From Streptomyces sp. Ncost-T10-10d (GTDB lineage: Bacteria; Actinomycetota; Actinomycetes; Streptomycetales; Streptomycetaceae): a stretch of 64,000 bases of DNA. Below, in pieces: positions 55,274 to 64,000 of the stretch; position 1 is the stretch's first letter; each line of letters opens with the position of its first letter. Location of the stretch: contig NZ_FMDF01000207.1 in the NCBI RefSeq assembly GCF_900091955.1, positions 62,001 to 126,000 on the forward strand. Direction: 5' to 3'. Made by a program: the position numbers and the translations under genes. The notes below the pieces were generated by a model. The model saw only the letters and a list, made by a program, of their open reading frames with translations, was not told the origin of the DNA and made no database searches.

Positions 55274-55384
55274 TCGGTCCGGCGTCGGCCCTGCGCCCGT
55301 ACCCGCGACGACGCAGCGCGCTTCGTCCCTCTTTGTCGCCACCTCGCCTTGCTGTCAGGCAGGTTGATGAGGTGTCCGGCCCCT

Positions 55385-55898
55385 CGCGAGCGGGTTCGCG
55401 GGTGTCGCAGTGTGGTGTGCGGCGGGTGTGGCCGATCAGGGCCTCGGCGGCATCGGTGAGCGCCTCGTCGTCGAGCGGCCGGCCGGGGATCGCGGCTCCG
55501 TCCGCGAGGAGAGCCTGCAGCAGGGCGTACAGGTTCGCGGTGCCCGCCTCGCGTACGGTCAGCGAGAGGTGGACGGACGGAGCGTCGCCCACGGCGTCCG
55601 CATGGTGCGCGAACCCCCGTGGTACGTACAGGACTTCGCCGGGTCGCAGGACGGTCTCCAGCAGCACCTCGCCCGGATCGCCGTCCTCCCTGGCCGGTTC
55701 CCAGTTCCCGTCGGCCGGTCCGGCGTGGACCCGCCAGCGCTTCTCCCCGCTGATCTGGATCGCGAGGACGTCGGCGTCGTCGCGGTGGAGGGGGCGACCC
55801 CGGGTGCCCGCGGGGGTGCGCCGGAGCACGTCCTCACCGGCCACCGGTGGCACTTCGCGTGCGAGTCCCTCAACGGCCGGAGGCCGCGCACGCCGCAC
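55385..55898 (-). pseudogene. JmjC/cupin-4 (ribosomal oxygenase-like) remnant
   Basis: The frame contains the cupin core of JmjC ribosomal oxygenases: PAGTRGRPLHRDDADVLAIQ with the H-x-D iron ligands, ISGEKRWRVHAG, and VLYVPRGFAHHADAV with the distal His. Family proteins have about 390 residues. Here the N-terminal part is missing, and after about 55385 the frame runs into a low-complexity stretch across the neighbour's terminator. It is truncated on both sides. Confidence 0.6.
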
Positions 55899-55937
55899 GG
55901 TGACCGACGGCCGGACAACGACGGTGGTGACGCCGTG

Positions 55938-56690
55938 TCAGTCGAGAGGTTCGGCGATTCCCGGAGTGAGCCAGTGGAGGCGGTCCGCGAGGCCTGCCTC
56001 GGTGAAACGCGCGGCAATCTGTTCGCGCCCTTCGGTGAAGTGGTCCCAGAAGTCGTAGTGGACCGGGATCACCCTGCGGGCACCGAGCGAGCGGGTGAGT
56101 GATGCGGCCTGTGCGCCGTCCATGGTGATCAGTTCGCCGCCGCCGAAGGCTTCGATGCGCGCCGCCCCCAGGTGCAGCAGGGCGGTGCCGATCGTGAACC
56201 GTCGCCCGATTTCGTCGAGTTCGGGAATGTGGACGGTGTCGCCGGAGATGTAGACGGCCTCTTCCTCGCCCGGCGCCTCGACGACGAATCCGGTGACGTC
56301 CCCGACGGGACCGTGCAGACCGGGCGTGCCCGTGATCCGCAGCGTCCCGTCGCCGACGGTCAGCGTCCGGGTCTCCCACGGCGCCAGGCCACGGGCGCCA
56401 CCGCCGAGGCGCGCTGCGCCGCTGACGGTGGTGAGCACGGGGCGGCCGGCCAGGAGCCCCCGGCCGGTGGCGTCCAGGTTGTCGGGGTGCTCGTCGTGGC
56501 TGAGCAGCACGGCGTCCACCCGGCGCAGCTCGGACGCGCGGATCGCGGGGCCGCCGGTGCTGCGCAGAATGACCGGGTCGTGCCGGTACACGGCGGGTGC
56601 GGGGTCGAACGCCGGGTCGGTCAGCAGGTGCAGGCCGCCGATCTCCAGCAGGACGGTCGCGGTGCCTATGTGGGTGACGGTGATCTTCAT
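55938..56690 (-). CDS. MBL-fold metal-dependent hydrolase (UlaG-like)
   Basis: The protein has 250 residues; ATG 56690 (MKITVTHIGTATVLLEIGG). The metal motif is LLSHDEHPDNLD (S-H-x-E-H-x-D-N variant of HxHxDH). Later come an HGPVGDV His, ISGDTV Asp and a PVHYDFWDHF His. This variant group is common in actinobacteria, often annotated as an L-ascorbate-6-phosphate lactonase-like or beta-lactamase-fold protein; the substrate is unknown. It lies 107 bp downstream of the GlxA-like regulator on the same strand. Confidence 0.88.
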   Translation of the reverse strand: MKITVTHIGTATVLLEIGGLHLLTDPAFDPAPAVYRHDPVILRSTGGPAIRASELRRVDAVLLSHDEHPDNLDATGRGLLAGRPVLTTVSGAARLGGGARGLAPWETRTLTVGDGTLRITGTPGLHGPVGDVTGFVVEAPGEEEAVYISGDTVHIPELDEIGRRFTIGTALLHLGAARIEAFGGGELITMDGAQAASLTRSLGARRVIPVHYDFWDHFTEGREQIAARFTEAGLADRLHWLTPGIAEPLD

Positions 56691-56797
56691 GACGGATCCT
56701 TCGGGGTGGGGTGGGTGCCGCCGCGTGTCGCGGCATGCGGGAGTGCTCGACGTCGGGGTCGCGGCGTCGATGACGTGGGGCGGTCGGGCCGTGACGG

Positions 56798-57799
56798 TCA
56801 GTGCGCGGCGGTCCGGAAACGGCGCCGGTACGCGGCCGGTGTGGTGCCGAGGCGATCGCGGAAGACCCGGTGCAGGGTCTCCACGGAACCGAAACCGCAG
56901 GCTCGCGCCACGTCGTCCAGCACCCGGCCCGTACGTTCCAGAAGCCTGCGCGCGGCCTCCAGTCGCATCTCCTCGACGAACGCACCGGGCGTGCTGCCGG
57001 TCTCCGCGTGGAAGGTCCGCGCGAAGTGGCGCTCGCTCATCGCCAGCCGGGAGGCGAGCGCGGGCACCGACAGATCGGCGTCCAGATGCGCACCGATCCA
57101 CAGACGCAGGCTCCGCACATCGTCCCGGCCTCCCGCCTGCTGAGCGAGCGGCACACTGAACTGGCTCTGGCCGCCGGGGCGTTGCAGATACATGACCATG
57201 ATCCGGGCCACTTCCAGTGCGACCTGGTCCCCGTGGTCGTCGGCGACCAGGGCGAGCGCGAGATCCATCGACGAGGTGAGCCCGGCGCTGGTCCACATCC
57301 GCCCCGAGCGCACGAAGATGGGGTCGGCCTCGACCTCGATCTCCGGATACTCCGCGGCGAGGCGTGCGGCGGTCGCCCAGTGCGTCGTGACGCGATGACC
57401 GCCGAGCAGGCCGGCGGCCGCCGTCACATGCGCCCCCGCGCACACCGAAGCGACCCGGCCGGCCTCCGGCCCGACCTCACGGAGCCACGCGACCACGGCC
57501 TCGTCGACCTGCGGAACCGGGCCCTGCGGGCCGATGTCCACCCGGCCGGGCACCAGTACGGTGTCCGGCCTCTCGCGCTCGCCGGCAAACGTCCCGTCGA
57601 CGCAGAGCCGTACGCCGGAGAAGGTCACCACGTCACCGCGCCGCTCGCCGACCACCCGTACGTCGTACGGTGCCCGCCCCTCGGGCAGCATCCGGCCGGC
57701 CAGCGCAAGGATCTCGGCCGGTCCGGTCACATCGAGCGCGTTGACTCCCGGGAACACCGGGATCACGACCAGATGCGGGACCGGAGGGGAATTACTCAT
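56798..57799 (-). CDS. GlxA-type AraC-family regulator (DJ-1/PfpI plus HTH)
   Basis: The protein has 333 residues. Residues 1-190: DJ-1/PfpI class I amidotransferase-like domain with the elbow Cys in RVASVCAGAHVTAAAGLL. Residues 225-330: AraC HTH pair (LDADLSVPALASRLAMSERH, FARTFHAETGSTPGAFVEEM, ARACGFGSVETLHRVFRDRL). Such regulators sense small molecules and usually activate adjacent genes, here probably the hydrolase downstream. Confidence 0.93.
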   Translation of the reverse strand: MSNSPPVPHLVVIPVFPGVNALDVTGPAEILALAGRMLPEGRAPYDVRVVGERRGDVVTFSGVRLCVDGTFAGERERPDTVLVPGRVDIGPQGPVPQVDEAVVAWLREVGPEAGRVASVCAGAHVTAAAGLLGGHRVTTHWATAARLAAEYPEIEVEADPIFVRSGRMWTSAGLTSSMDLALALVADDHGDQVALEVARIMVMYLQRPGGQSQFSVPLAQQAGGRDDVRSLRLWIGAHLDADLSVPALASRLAMSERHFARTFHAETGSTPGAFVEEMRLEAARRLLERTGRVLDDVARACGFGSVETLHRVFRDRLGTTPAAYRRRFRTAAH

Positions 57800-57824
57800 G
57801 CTTCAACCCTCACTCACGGCCGTA

Positions 57825-57861
57825 ATGTCCGCAATGACAGATCTCTGCAATATTCGGACAT
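57825..57861. promoter_or_regulatory. Putative operator upstream of GlxA-type regulator
   Basis: An inverted repeat ATGTCCG..CGGACAT with inner CAAT/ATT matches, 26 bp upstream of the regulator start. Position suggests autoregulation. Confidence 0.4.
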
Positions 57862-58273
57862 CGGCAAGGCTGCCGGACTCGGCCGAGGGCCGGCCGGGCC
57901 CGCCTCCCGTCCCCCTCCATCACGTACGCGGCCTGTGCACTCTCATCAGCGGCGACGGGGGTCGGTCCGCGTCGGAGGTCTCGCGGCCGCCGATCCCGGA
58001 AGATCTCGTTCTCGTACCGATCGCCCCCGCCGCAGCAGCAGGCTCGTACTGCTCGCGCCTTACGAGCGGCCCCGGTCGCCGCCCCGTACGCGCGCTCCGG
58101 ACTCCGCGAACGAGCTGCCGCAGCCCTCTCTCAGCTCCGTAAAGCCCCTGTACCGCCCTGCATATCCGTCATATGAAGCGGCCGGAGGCCCGGGTGACGG
58201 TGGCGGGTGGGTGCGGCCACTCCGCCCGCGGATGTGAACATTCAGCGTCAAGAGTGCAACTGGCGTGTCGGTC
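57862..58273. other. Intergenic region upstream of conservon
   Basis: About 410 bases; no gene recognised on either strand. Confidence 0.45.
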
Positions 58274-58305
58274 TTGACATTTACCCAAGAGGCCGATGCT
58301 AAGAT
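58274..58305 (+). promoter_or_regulatory. Putative promoter of the conservon operon
   Basis: TTGACA (58274-58279) and TAAGAT (58300-58305). The 20-base spacing is longer than optimal, so the call is tentative. Confidence 0.35.
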
Positions 58306-58436
58306 CATCTTACTTCCAGTGGGCTGACGGCATATGGGGGCATTCCGGGAGGGATGAATTCCTCGGCCCCACTTTCGGAGGGGCCTTCCCTGCGCGGCAC
58401 AATCCGTGGCTCAAAGAGTCCGGGGCTGTACCGCAC

Positions 58437-59729
58437 ATGAGGGAGCGTCAAGCCGTTTCCGTAGCCATGGCACTTGAAGTGAGTCTCATGACATTTGCAC
58501 AGGGCCCTCTTTTCTGGGCACTGGTTGCCGTAGCACTGGTCGCTGTGGGTGCCGTCCTGCGGGCTCGCAAGACCAACATCGGACTTCGCAGACAGAACAC
58601 CGAACTCCGGGGGGAGCGCGACGCGCTGCAACGGCAGCGGGACGACCTCCACGTAACCCACAACGGTCTGCTGCACCGTCAGGCCGCCGAAATGGCCGAG
58701 GTCCGCAAGGACGCCGAGGAGGAGACCAAGGCCGTCCTCAAGGCGGCCGTGCGCACCCTTCAGGGGCTCGCGGACGAGCAGCAGGTGGTCATCGAGAACG
58801 CCCAGAAGAAGTACGGCGACGACCCCGGCATGCTCGCCGACCTGATGGCCGTCGACCACGCCAACAGCCAGTTCGGGCGCCGCGCGCAGGGCATCGCGGT
58901 GCTGTGCGGCGGCTGGCTCGGACGCAGGGAGACGGTCGCCTCCGTCTTCGACGTGGCCCGCAGCGCCCAGGGCCGTATCCGGCAGTTCGACCGGGTCCGG
59001 GTCAACGGGCAGGTCAACTTCTCCGTCGTCAGCAAGGCCGTGGAACCGGTGGCGGTGGTCCTCGCCGAGCTGCTGGCCAACGCCACCAACTACTCCGCGC
59101 CCGGCACACCGGTGGAGATCAACATCCAGGCCGTCCCGAAGGGCGTCTGCCTCATCGTCGACGACGCCGGTCTCGGCATGGGCCAGGAGGAGAAGGACCG
59201 CGCGGCGGCTCTCCTCGCCCCTCAGGCGGCGATCAGCGTCTCCAGTCTGGGCATTCCCCCGCAGTTCGGGTTCGCCGTCTCCGGCGTGCTGGCCGCCCGC
59301 TACGGGTTCAAGGTCTCGGTGGACTCCGTATCCCCCTATGGAGGCGTACGAGCGGTGGTTCTCCTGCCCGACGAGCTGCTCACCGACGATGCGCCGGCAC
59401 CCCCGGCACCCCTTGCGGCCCGTGTGGCCACCGGTGGCCACGATGCGGAAGTGTCGGCGCTCCCCCGCCGCCAGGTGCCCACGCCGCCTCCGACCCCCCT
59501 GTTCCCTCCGGCCGCACAGCCGGCCCCCGCCCCGCAACCGACGGGGTCTTTCACCACCGCCGGTGGCCTGCCCAAGCGTCGTCGCAAGAGCCCGGTGTCA
59601 GTGGTGCCGTCGGCCGAGCCCGGGCCGGCGCGCAGCAACGAGGAGACCGCTTCCCGCCTGGGCGCGTTCCAGCGCGGAACACGGTCCGGGCGTGACACGA
59701 CGACGATGGAAGGACCCGAGTTCCAGTGA
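58437..59729 (+). CDS. Conservon sensor-like ATPase (CvnA/RarA type)
   Basis: The protein has 430 residues from ATG 58437; ATG 58488 (MTFAQGP) is also plausible. One N-terminal membrane helix (PLFWALVAVALVAVGAVLRA), a coiled coil (RRQNTELRGERDALQRQRDD), then a HATPase_c domain with N-box ELLANATNYSAPGTPVEI and DDAGLGMG. No HisKA phospho-acceptor His is seen. The C-terminus is Pro-rich. CvnA proteins form a membrane-linked complex with the Roadblock, DUF742 and GTPase proteins encoded next. RarA in S. coelicolor influences aerial development. Confidence 0.92.
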   Translation: MRERQAVSVAMALEVSLMTFAQGPLFWALVAVALVAVGAVLRARKTNIGLRRQNTELRGERDALQRQRDDLHVTHNGLLHRQAAEMAEVRKDAEEETKAVLKAAVRTLQGLADEQQVVIENAQKKYGDDPGMLADLMAVDHANSQFGRRAQGIAVLCGGWLGRRETVASVFDVARSAQGRIRQFDRVRVNGQVNFSVVSKAVEPVAVVLAELLANATNYSAPGTPVEINIQAVPKGVCLIVDDAGLGMGQEEKDRAAALLAPQAAISVSSLGIPPQFGFAVSGVLAARYGFKVSVDSVSPYGGVRAVVLLPDELLTDDAPAPPAPLAARVATGGHDAEVSALPRRQVPTPPPTPLFPPAAQPAPAPQPTGSFTTAGGLPKRRRKSPVSVVPSAEPGPARSNEETASRLGAFQRGTRSGRDTTTMEGPEFQ

Positions 59730-60130
59730 ACCCCGATCTGTCCTGGGTACTCAACGATGTGCTCCAGGTACCCGGCGCACGGCACGCGATCCTCGTCTCC
59801 GCCGACGGTCTGCTGCTGGCCAACTCCAGTGAGATCGGCCGGGACGACGCGGAAACCGTGGCGGCGGCCATGAGTTCCATGCAGTCGCTGAGCCGGGCCG
59901 TCGCGCCCTTCATCGGGGCCCAGACCCCCGGCCGCTGGCACCAGACGCTCCTCGAGTACGAGCACGGCTGGATCTTCCTGATCGCTGCCGGTACCGGCGC
60001 CTATCTGGCGGCAGCCGCCGCGGCCGACGTGGACATGGAGGCCATGTCCTTCCGTATGCAGCAACAGGTCGCCGCGCTGGGGAAGGCGATGACCACGCCT
60101 CCCCGCCAGAACGCCGGAAGCGACGCATGA
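59726..60130 (+). CDS. Roadblock/LC7 domain protein (CvnB type)
   Basis: The protein has 134 residues; the GTG start overlaps the upstream stop (GTGA). Roadblock fold: LNDVLQVPGARHAILVSADG, then a helix and the GWIFLIAAGTGAYLAAAAAA strand-helix. It is expected to act as regulator or activating partner of the small GTPase, as MglB does for MglA. Confidence 0.93.
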   Translation: MNPDLSWVLNDVLQVPGARHAILVSADGLLLANSSEIGRDDAETVAAAMSSMQSLSRAVAPFIGAQTPGRWHQTLLEYEHGWIFLIAAGTGAYLAAAAAADVDMEAMSFRMQQQVAALGKAMTTPPRQNAGSDA

Positions 60131-60501
60131 CTGCGCCGGGCGAGGAGCAGGCGGTCAGCAGCGGGTTCGTCCGGTCCTACGTCATCACCGGCGGGCGCGG
60201 CCTGCCCGATGCGGAGGGCCTCTCCCTCGTCACACTCGTCACCATCGCACCCGACCGGCAGCAGCCCCCGAACCCGAGCCCCGAGGTCCGGGCGATCTGG
60301 GAGCTGTGCTCCGGCGGCTATCTGTCGGTGGCCGAGGTCGCGGGCCATCTGGAGCTGCCCGTCGGAGTGGCACGGCTGCTGCTGAACGACTTAGCGGATC
60401 AGGGTCATCTGATGCGCCGCAAGGCGCCACCGCCGGCTCAGCTCGTTGACAGGAAGATCCTCGAAGAGGTGTTGCATGGACTACACGTCCGGTTCGGCTG
60501 A
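60127..60501 (+). CDS. DUF742 protein (CvnC type)
   Basis: The protein has 124 residues, overlapping the upstream gene by 4 bp. It has the DUF742 layout: SGFVRSYVITGGRG, LVTIA, then a winged-helix-like part (WELCSGGYLSVAEVAGHLEL, PVGVARLLLNDLADQG). A bridge between sensor and GTPase is proposed for the family. Confidence 0.93.
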   Translation: MTAPGEEQAVSSGFVRSYVITGGRGLPDAEGLSLVTLVTIAPDRQQPPNPSPEVRAIWELCSGGYLSVAEVAGHLELPVGVARLLLNDLADQGHLMRRKAPPPAQLVDRKILEEVLHGLHVRFG

Positions 60502-61066
60502 GAACATCTATGTGCCGGACGCGGTACAGCGTGCGGCGAAGATCCTCGTCGTCGGACACTTCGCCGTGGGCAAGACGACGCTCATCGGCACCCTCTCCGA
60601 GATCACTCCGCTGCGCACCGAGGAGAGGATGACGCAGGCCAGTGCCCACATCGACGATCTGCGGGGCGCGCCCGACAAGGTGACGACAACGGTCGCGCTG
60701 GACTTCGGCCGTCTGACGCTCAGCGACGAGCTGGTGCTGTACCTGTTCGGTACACCGGGCCAGCAGCGCTTCGTCGAGCTGTGGGAGGACATGGCGCGAG
60801 GCTCGCTCGGCGCGCTGCTCCTCGTCGACCCGGCCCGTCTCGCCGACACCTTCCCGGTGATCGACCTCGTCGAGACGTACGGGCTGGAGTACGCGGTCGC
60901 GGTCAACAGCTTCGACCCGTACTCCCGGCATGCCGAGGAGGAGTTGCGCGAGGCTCTCGACCTGCTGCCGGACACCCCGATCGTCTACTGCGACGCCCGG
61001 GACGAGAAGTCGTCCGCGCAGGCCCTGATCACTCTGGTCCAACACCTTCTCGTACGGGTGGCCTGA
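60476..61066 (+). CDS. Small GTP/ATP-binding protein (CvnD type)
   Basis: The protein has 196 residues. ATG 60476 overlaps the DUF742 gene by 26 bp, as usual in conservons. P-loop GHFAVGKTT, switch-like TTVALDFGRL, FGTPGQQRF (G3) and VNSFD (G4-like, N-x-x-D form). It acts as the molecular switch output of the complex. Confidence 0.94.
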   Translation: MDYTSGSAENIYVPDAVQRAAKILVVGHFAVGKTTLIGTLSEITPLRTEERMTQASAHIDDLRGAPDKVTTTVALDFGRLTLSDELVLYLFGTPGQQRFVELWEDMARGSLGALLLVDPARLADTFPVIDLVETYGLEYAVAVNSFDPYSRHAEEELREALDLLPDTPIVYCDARDEKSSAQALITLVQHLLVRVA

Positions 61067-61167
61067 CCCCTGCTCCGTCCGCCGTACGCCGGCACGGGGG
61101 CCCGAGCCCCGTTTTCCGTCCACCGTCCGGGCCCTGCGAGGCCCGCGATCACACCGAGGAATCACAC

Positions 61168-62556
61168 ATGGACTCTCAGCCGGGAGCCACCCCGTACAGC
61201 GCCCCCACCGGGTGCCCGATGCACGGTGAGCGGCAGACGTCGCTGTACGGGCCGGAGTTCGCGTCCGATCCACAGCGTGTGTACGACAAGTTCCGGGCGC
61301 ACGGGCTCGCCGCTCCGATCGAGCTGGCTCCCGGGGTGGAGGCCACCCTGGTCGTGCAGCACGAGGCCGCGCTCCGGGTCCTGCAGAACCCCTCCTTCTT
61401 CGCCCGTGACTCGCGGCGGTGGGCGGCGCTGCGGGAGGGCCGCGTACCGCTCGACAGTCCGGTGCTGCCCATGATGGCGTACCGGCCCAACTGCCTGTTC
61501 ACGGACGGCACCGAGCATCTTCGCCTGCGCAAGGCGGTCACCGAGAGCCTCGGCCGCCTCAACACCACCCGGCTCAGCCGGGATGTCGAGCGCATAGCCG
61601 ACTACCTCATCGACCAGTTCATCGAACGCGGCAGCGCCGACCTGCTGGGCGACTACGCCAAGCTTCTGCCGCTGCTGCTGTTCAACCAGCTCTTCGGCTG
61701 CCCCGGTGACATCGGCGACCGGCTGACCCGTGGCATGTCCGCGATCTTCGACGGCGAGGACGTACTGCGGGCCAACGCCGAGCTGACGGAGTGCCTGATG
61801 GAACTCGTCGCCCTCAAGCGGCGGCAGCCCGGCGACGACATCACGTCCTGGCTCATCCAGCACCCGGCGGGTCTGCGGGACGAGGAGCTCAAGGACCAGC
61901 TCGTCATGCTGATGGGCGCGGGCATCGAGCCGGAACGCAATCTCATCGCCAACGCACTGCTTCTCCTGCTGTCCGACGGCGCCGGGCATCCGCAGCGACG
62001 AGGTACGGGAATGCTGGTCGAGGACGCCCTCGACGACGTGCTGTGGAACAACCCGCCGATCGCCAACTACGCGACGCACTACCCGGTCCAGGACGTCGAC
62101 CTGGGCGGCGTGACGCTGAAGGCGGACACCCCCGTACTGATCAGTTTCGCCGCCGCGAACAGCGATCCCGCGCTCACCGATGCCCGCCAGACCCTGAGCA
62201 AGGGCGCCCATCTGGCCTGGGGTGCGGGCCCCCACGTCTGCCCGGCGAAGTCCCCCGCCCAGCTCATCGCCCTCACCGCGATCGAGAAGATCCTCAACAC
62301 GGTGCCCGACCTCACCCTCGCCGTGCCGGCCTCGGCGGTCGAATGGCGGCCGGGTCCGTTCCACCGGGCGCTGGTGTCCCTGCCGGTCCGGTTCAGCCCG
62401 AGTGCCGCGCGCCATGCGGCGACGGCCGCACAGTCGCCCGTTTCGTCCCGGATCGCCACCCCCGAGGAGGCTCCCGCCGCGCGCTACGACCACGTGGAGC
62501 CGCAGAAGAAGACGAAGGGCTGGTGGAGCTCCTTCCTGGACGTCTTCCGCGTGTGA
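61168..62556 (+). CDS. Cytochrome P450 without EXXR motif (CYP157-like), conservon-linked
   Basis: The protein has 462 residues; ATG 61168. The heme loop WGAGPHVCPAKSPAQ has C358 and lacks the usual Gly after it. The K-helix EXXR is replaced by D290-V-L-W293. The I-helix reads MGAGIEPERN, without the normal acidic-Thr pair. Loss of EXXR is described for the CYP157 family, which sits in conservons beside CYP154 enzymes. A C-terminal tail (KKTKGWWSSFLDVF) is amphipathic. Catalysis is doubtful; a structural or signalling role in the Cvn complex is possible. Confidence 0.9.
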   Translation: MDSQPGATPYSAPTGCPMHGERQTSLYGPEFASDPQRVYDKFRAHGLAAPIELAPGVEATLVVQHEAALRVLQNPSFFARDSRRWAALREGRVPLDSPVLPMMAYRPNCLFTDGTEHLRLRKAVTESLGRLNTTRLSRDVERIADYLIDQFIERGSADLLGDYAKLLPLLLFNQLFGCPGDIGDRLTRGMSAIFDGEDVLRANAELTECLMELVALKRRQPGDDITSWLIQHPAGLRDEELKDQLVMLMGAGIEPERNLIANALLLLLSDGAGHPQRRGTGMLVEDALDDVLWNNPPIANYATHYPVQDVDLGGVTLKADTPVLISFAAANSDPALTDARQTLSKGAHLAWGAGPHVCPAKSPAQLIALTAIEKILNTVPDLTLAVPASAVEWRPGPFHRALVSLPVRFSPSAARHAATAAQSPVSSRIATPEEAPAARYDHVEPQKKTKGWWSSFLDVFRV

Positions 62557-62757
62557 CGGAAGTCCGGCACCCGGCTTCGGACGACTTGTTTGCATGGCGG
62601 GGCGTCATACAGGCCCGTGGCAGGGCCTGTTCGTCATATGACAAGGGGTCAACAAGCCATTTTCCTGTGACACGGGCAACAGAGAACGACGCATGGCACA
62701 TATATGCGGAGGGGTAGGTTCTGGCCGTAACCATGAGCCCAGGACAAGGAACTCTGC

Positions 62758-64000
62758 GTGAGCGCAATATGTGGCACAGACAGGCCCACCACCGTTGACC
62801 GCCGTGCCCTCATTTCCCTCCTGCGACGTCTCAAATCACCGGAGGGGCAGGCTGATCCCTACGCCCTCCTGGGCGAGCTGAGATCCATGGGTGACGTCGT
62901 ACGCGCTCCCTGGAACGCGTACTTCGTCACCGGCTTCGACACCTGCAGCGAGGTGCTGCGCGGCCGCAACTGGCTGGCACCGGACTTCGCCTGGCAGGAA
63001 CGCCAGGCGGACACCGAGCGCTGGGACGCGGTCGCCACGCAGGAGATGACCAAGACGCTCTCGCGCCTCAACGCGCCCGAGCACACCTGCCAGCGCCGCA
63101 GCCTGGGCAACCTCTTCGACCGCTCCACCATCCAGCGGCTGACCCCGCAGGTCGAGGAGCATGTCACTCGCCTTCTCGACGAACTGGCCGACAAACTGCG
63201 CCGGGGCGAGACCGACTTCGTCAGTACGGTCAGCGAGCAGCTCCCGATCAGCACCATCGGCTCCTGGCTGGGGATCCCGCCCGAGGACTACTCCCACATC
63301 CTGGAGATCACCCACAACCAGGTGCACGCCCAGGAGCTGCTGCCCACCAGCAGCGAGCTCGCCGTGTCCGCCGACGCGACCGTTCATCTACGCGCGTACT
63401 TCACCGAACTGGTGAAACAGCGCCGTGCGAACCCCGGCAACGATGTCCTGACCGGCTGGATACACACCTGGGACGCCATGGAACCCGACCGCGAGGCGGC
63501 GGACGAGATCCTCTACCGTCTCACCATGTTCGTCACCATCGCCTCGCTGGAGACCACTGCGACGCTGCTGTCGACCATGGTGGGGCTGCTGCTGAGGGAG
63601 CCCGGCCGGTGGGCCTGGCTCGCGGAGCACCCCGGATACATCGACGCCGCCGTCGACGAGGCCCTCCGGTACGACCCGCCCATCCACATCAACACCCGGA
63701 TCGCCGCCGACGACACGGTCCTGGCGGGCGTGCCGATCGCGAAGGACAGCATGGTTCACGTCATGTACGGGGCCGCCAACCACGACCCCCGGCGCAACGA
63801 GGAACCGGACACCTTCGACATCGAGCGCACCGGCACCCACCTCACCTTCGGGGGCGGTGTGCACTACTGCCTGGGCGCGGCCCTCGCCCGCCTTGAGGCA
63901 CGTACGCTCCTGACCCAGCTCCTGAAACGTTTCCCCACTCTGCGTGCCGTCACGGGGCCCAGTTACGCGTCCCGTCTGGTCTTCAGGCGTGTGACCTCGA
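62758..64000 (+). CDS. Cytochrome P450 (CYP154-like), 3' end outside window
   Basis: 414 codons are visible from GTG 62758 and the frame is open at the window end. Canonical motifs: I-helix TIASLETTATLL, EXXR as E301-A-L-R304, heme loop FGGGVHYCLGAALARLE with C371. It forms a pair with the EXXR-less P450 201 bp upstream, the arrangement known for CYP157/CYP154 in conservons. Substrate unknown; CYP154 enzymes oxidise steroids or polyketides in vitro. Confidence 0.9.
   Translation, partial: MSAICGTDRPTTVDRRALISLLRRLKSPEGQADPYALLGELRSMGDVVRAPWNAYFVTGFDTCSEVLRGRNWLAPDFAWQERQADTERWDAVATQEMTKTLSRLNAPEHTCQRRSLGNLFDRSTIQRLTPQVEEHVTRLLDELADKLRRGETDFVSTVSEQLPISTIGSWLGIPPEDYSHILEITHNQVHAQELLPTSSELAVSADATVHLRAYFTELVKQRRANPGNDVLTGWIHTWDAMEPDREAADEILYRLTMFVTIASLETTATLLSTMVGLLLREPGRWAWLAEHPGYIDAAVDEALRYDPPIHINTRIAADDTVLAGVPIAKDSMVHVMYGAANHDPRRNEEPDTFDIERTGTHLTFGGGVHYCLGAALARLEARTLLTQLLKRFPTLRAVTGPSYASRLVFRRVTS

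Noticed and set aside
55164..55384. C-terminal extension of the JmjC frame
   Set aside because: It runs antisense through the terminator and the 3' end of the secreted-protein gene and shows no family features.

Overview
This window is high-GC DNA from an actinomycete, almost certainly a Streptomyces. The signs are GC-rich third codon positions, many GTG and TTG starts, a WXG100/FtsK type VII secretion locus, an HspR/HAIR-controlled dnaK operon, a conservon (Cvn) signalling operon and an LAXTG sortase substrate. I number 45 protein-coding genes that look intact or nearly so (two cut by the window ends), one tRNA gene, and about ten broken or truncated genes.

Bases 1-11200: the 3' part of a sigma factor gene, a membrane protein gene, and a type VII secretion locus. 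An EssC-like triple-ATPase faces a four-gene minus-strand operon (two WXG100-like proteins, a soluble protein of unknown function, a 416-residue candidate exported protein). A YbjN-domain gene and an MFS exporter follow. A 28-bp-arm palindrome lies in front of the EssC-like gene.

Bases 11500-29330: a chromosomal core region with clpB, hspR, dnaJ, grpE and dnaK. HAIR operators stand upstream of clpB and dnaK, so HspR should control both. Also here are an Fe-S/heterodisulfide-reductase-like protein, a Yip1-type membrane protein, a phosphoribosyltransferase and dcd. Embedded between clpB and hspR (14981-17100) is the most unusual locus of the window. It has a secreted-looking protein made of ten Asp-Ile-Ala-Trp repeats, a translationally coupled small Rieske-like protein in which both ligand histidines are arginine, a divergent LuxR-type regulator, and a frameshifted copy of that regulator's DNA-binding domain.

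Bases 29555-42270: a tRNA-Gly(CCC) gene followed by three tandem integrated segments. Each ends in a copy of the tRNA 3' half plus its terminator hairpin, and each is preceded by GTGCC(A)-type short repeats like integrase arm sites. No integrase remains, and the cargo is mostly decayed: NUDIX, a frameshifted SDR, a truncated kinase fused tail-out to a truncated FtsX permease, a frameshifted GmrSD/alkyltransferase-like restriction protein, a DUF234 fragment, a frameshifted WYL regulator, a NIPSNAP protein, a polysaccharide deacetylase and an IS1380-type transposase relic.

Bases 42270-58000: an LAXTG cell-wall protein; a TetR/MFS/SDR cluster with a deleted MFS gene; a Trypco2 plus trypsin-STAND NTPase-TPR pair (a conflict-type system); an arginine deiminase and antiporter pair; a secreted protein; a JmjC remnant; a metallo-hydrolase; and a GlxA/AraC-type regulator.

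Bases 58300-64000: a conservon operon, in order sensor-like ATPase, Roadblock protein, DUF742 protein and small GTPase. It is followed by two cytochromes P450. The first lacks the otherwise near-universal EXXR motif (CYP157-like), and the second, cut by the window end, has it. All assignments come from reading the sequence; no database search was run.
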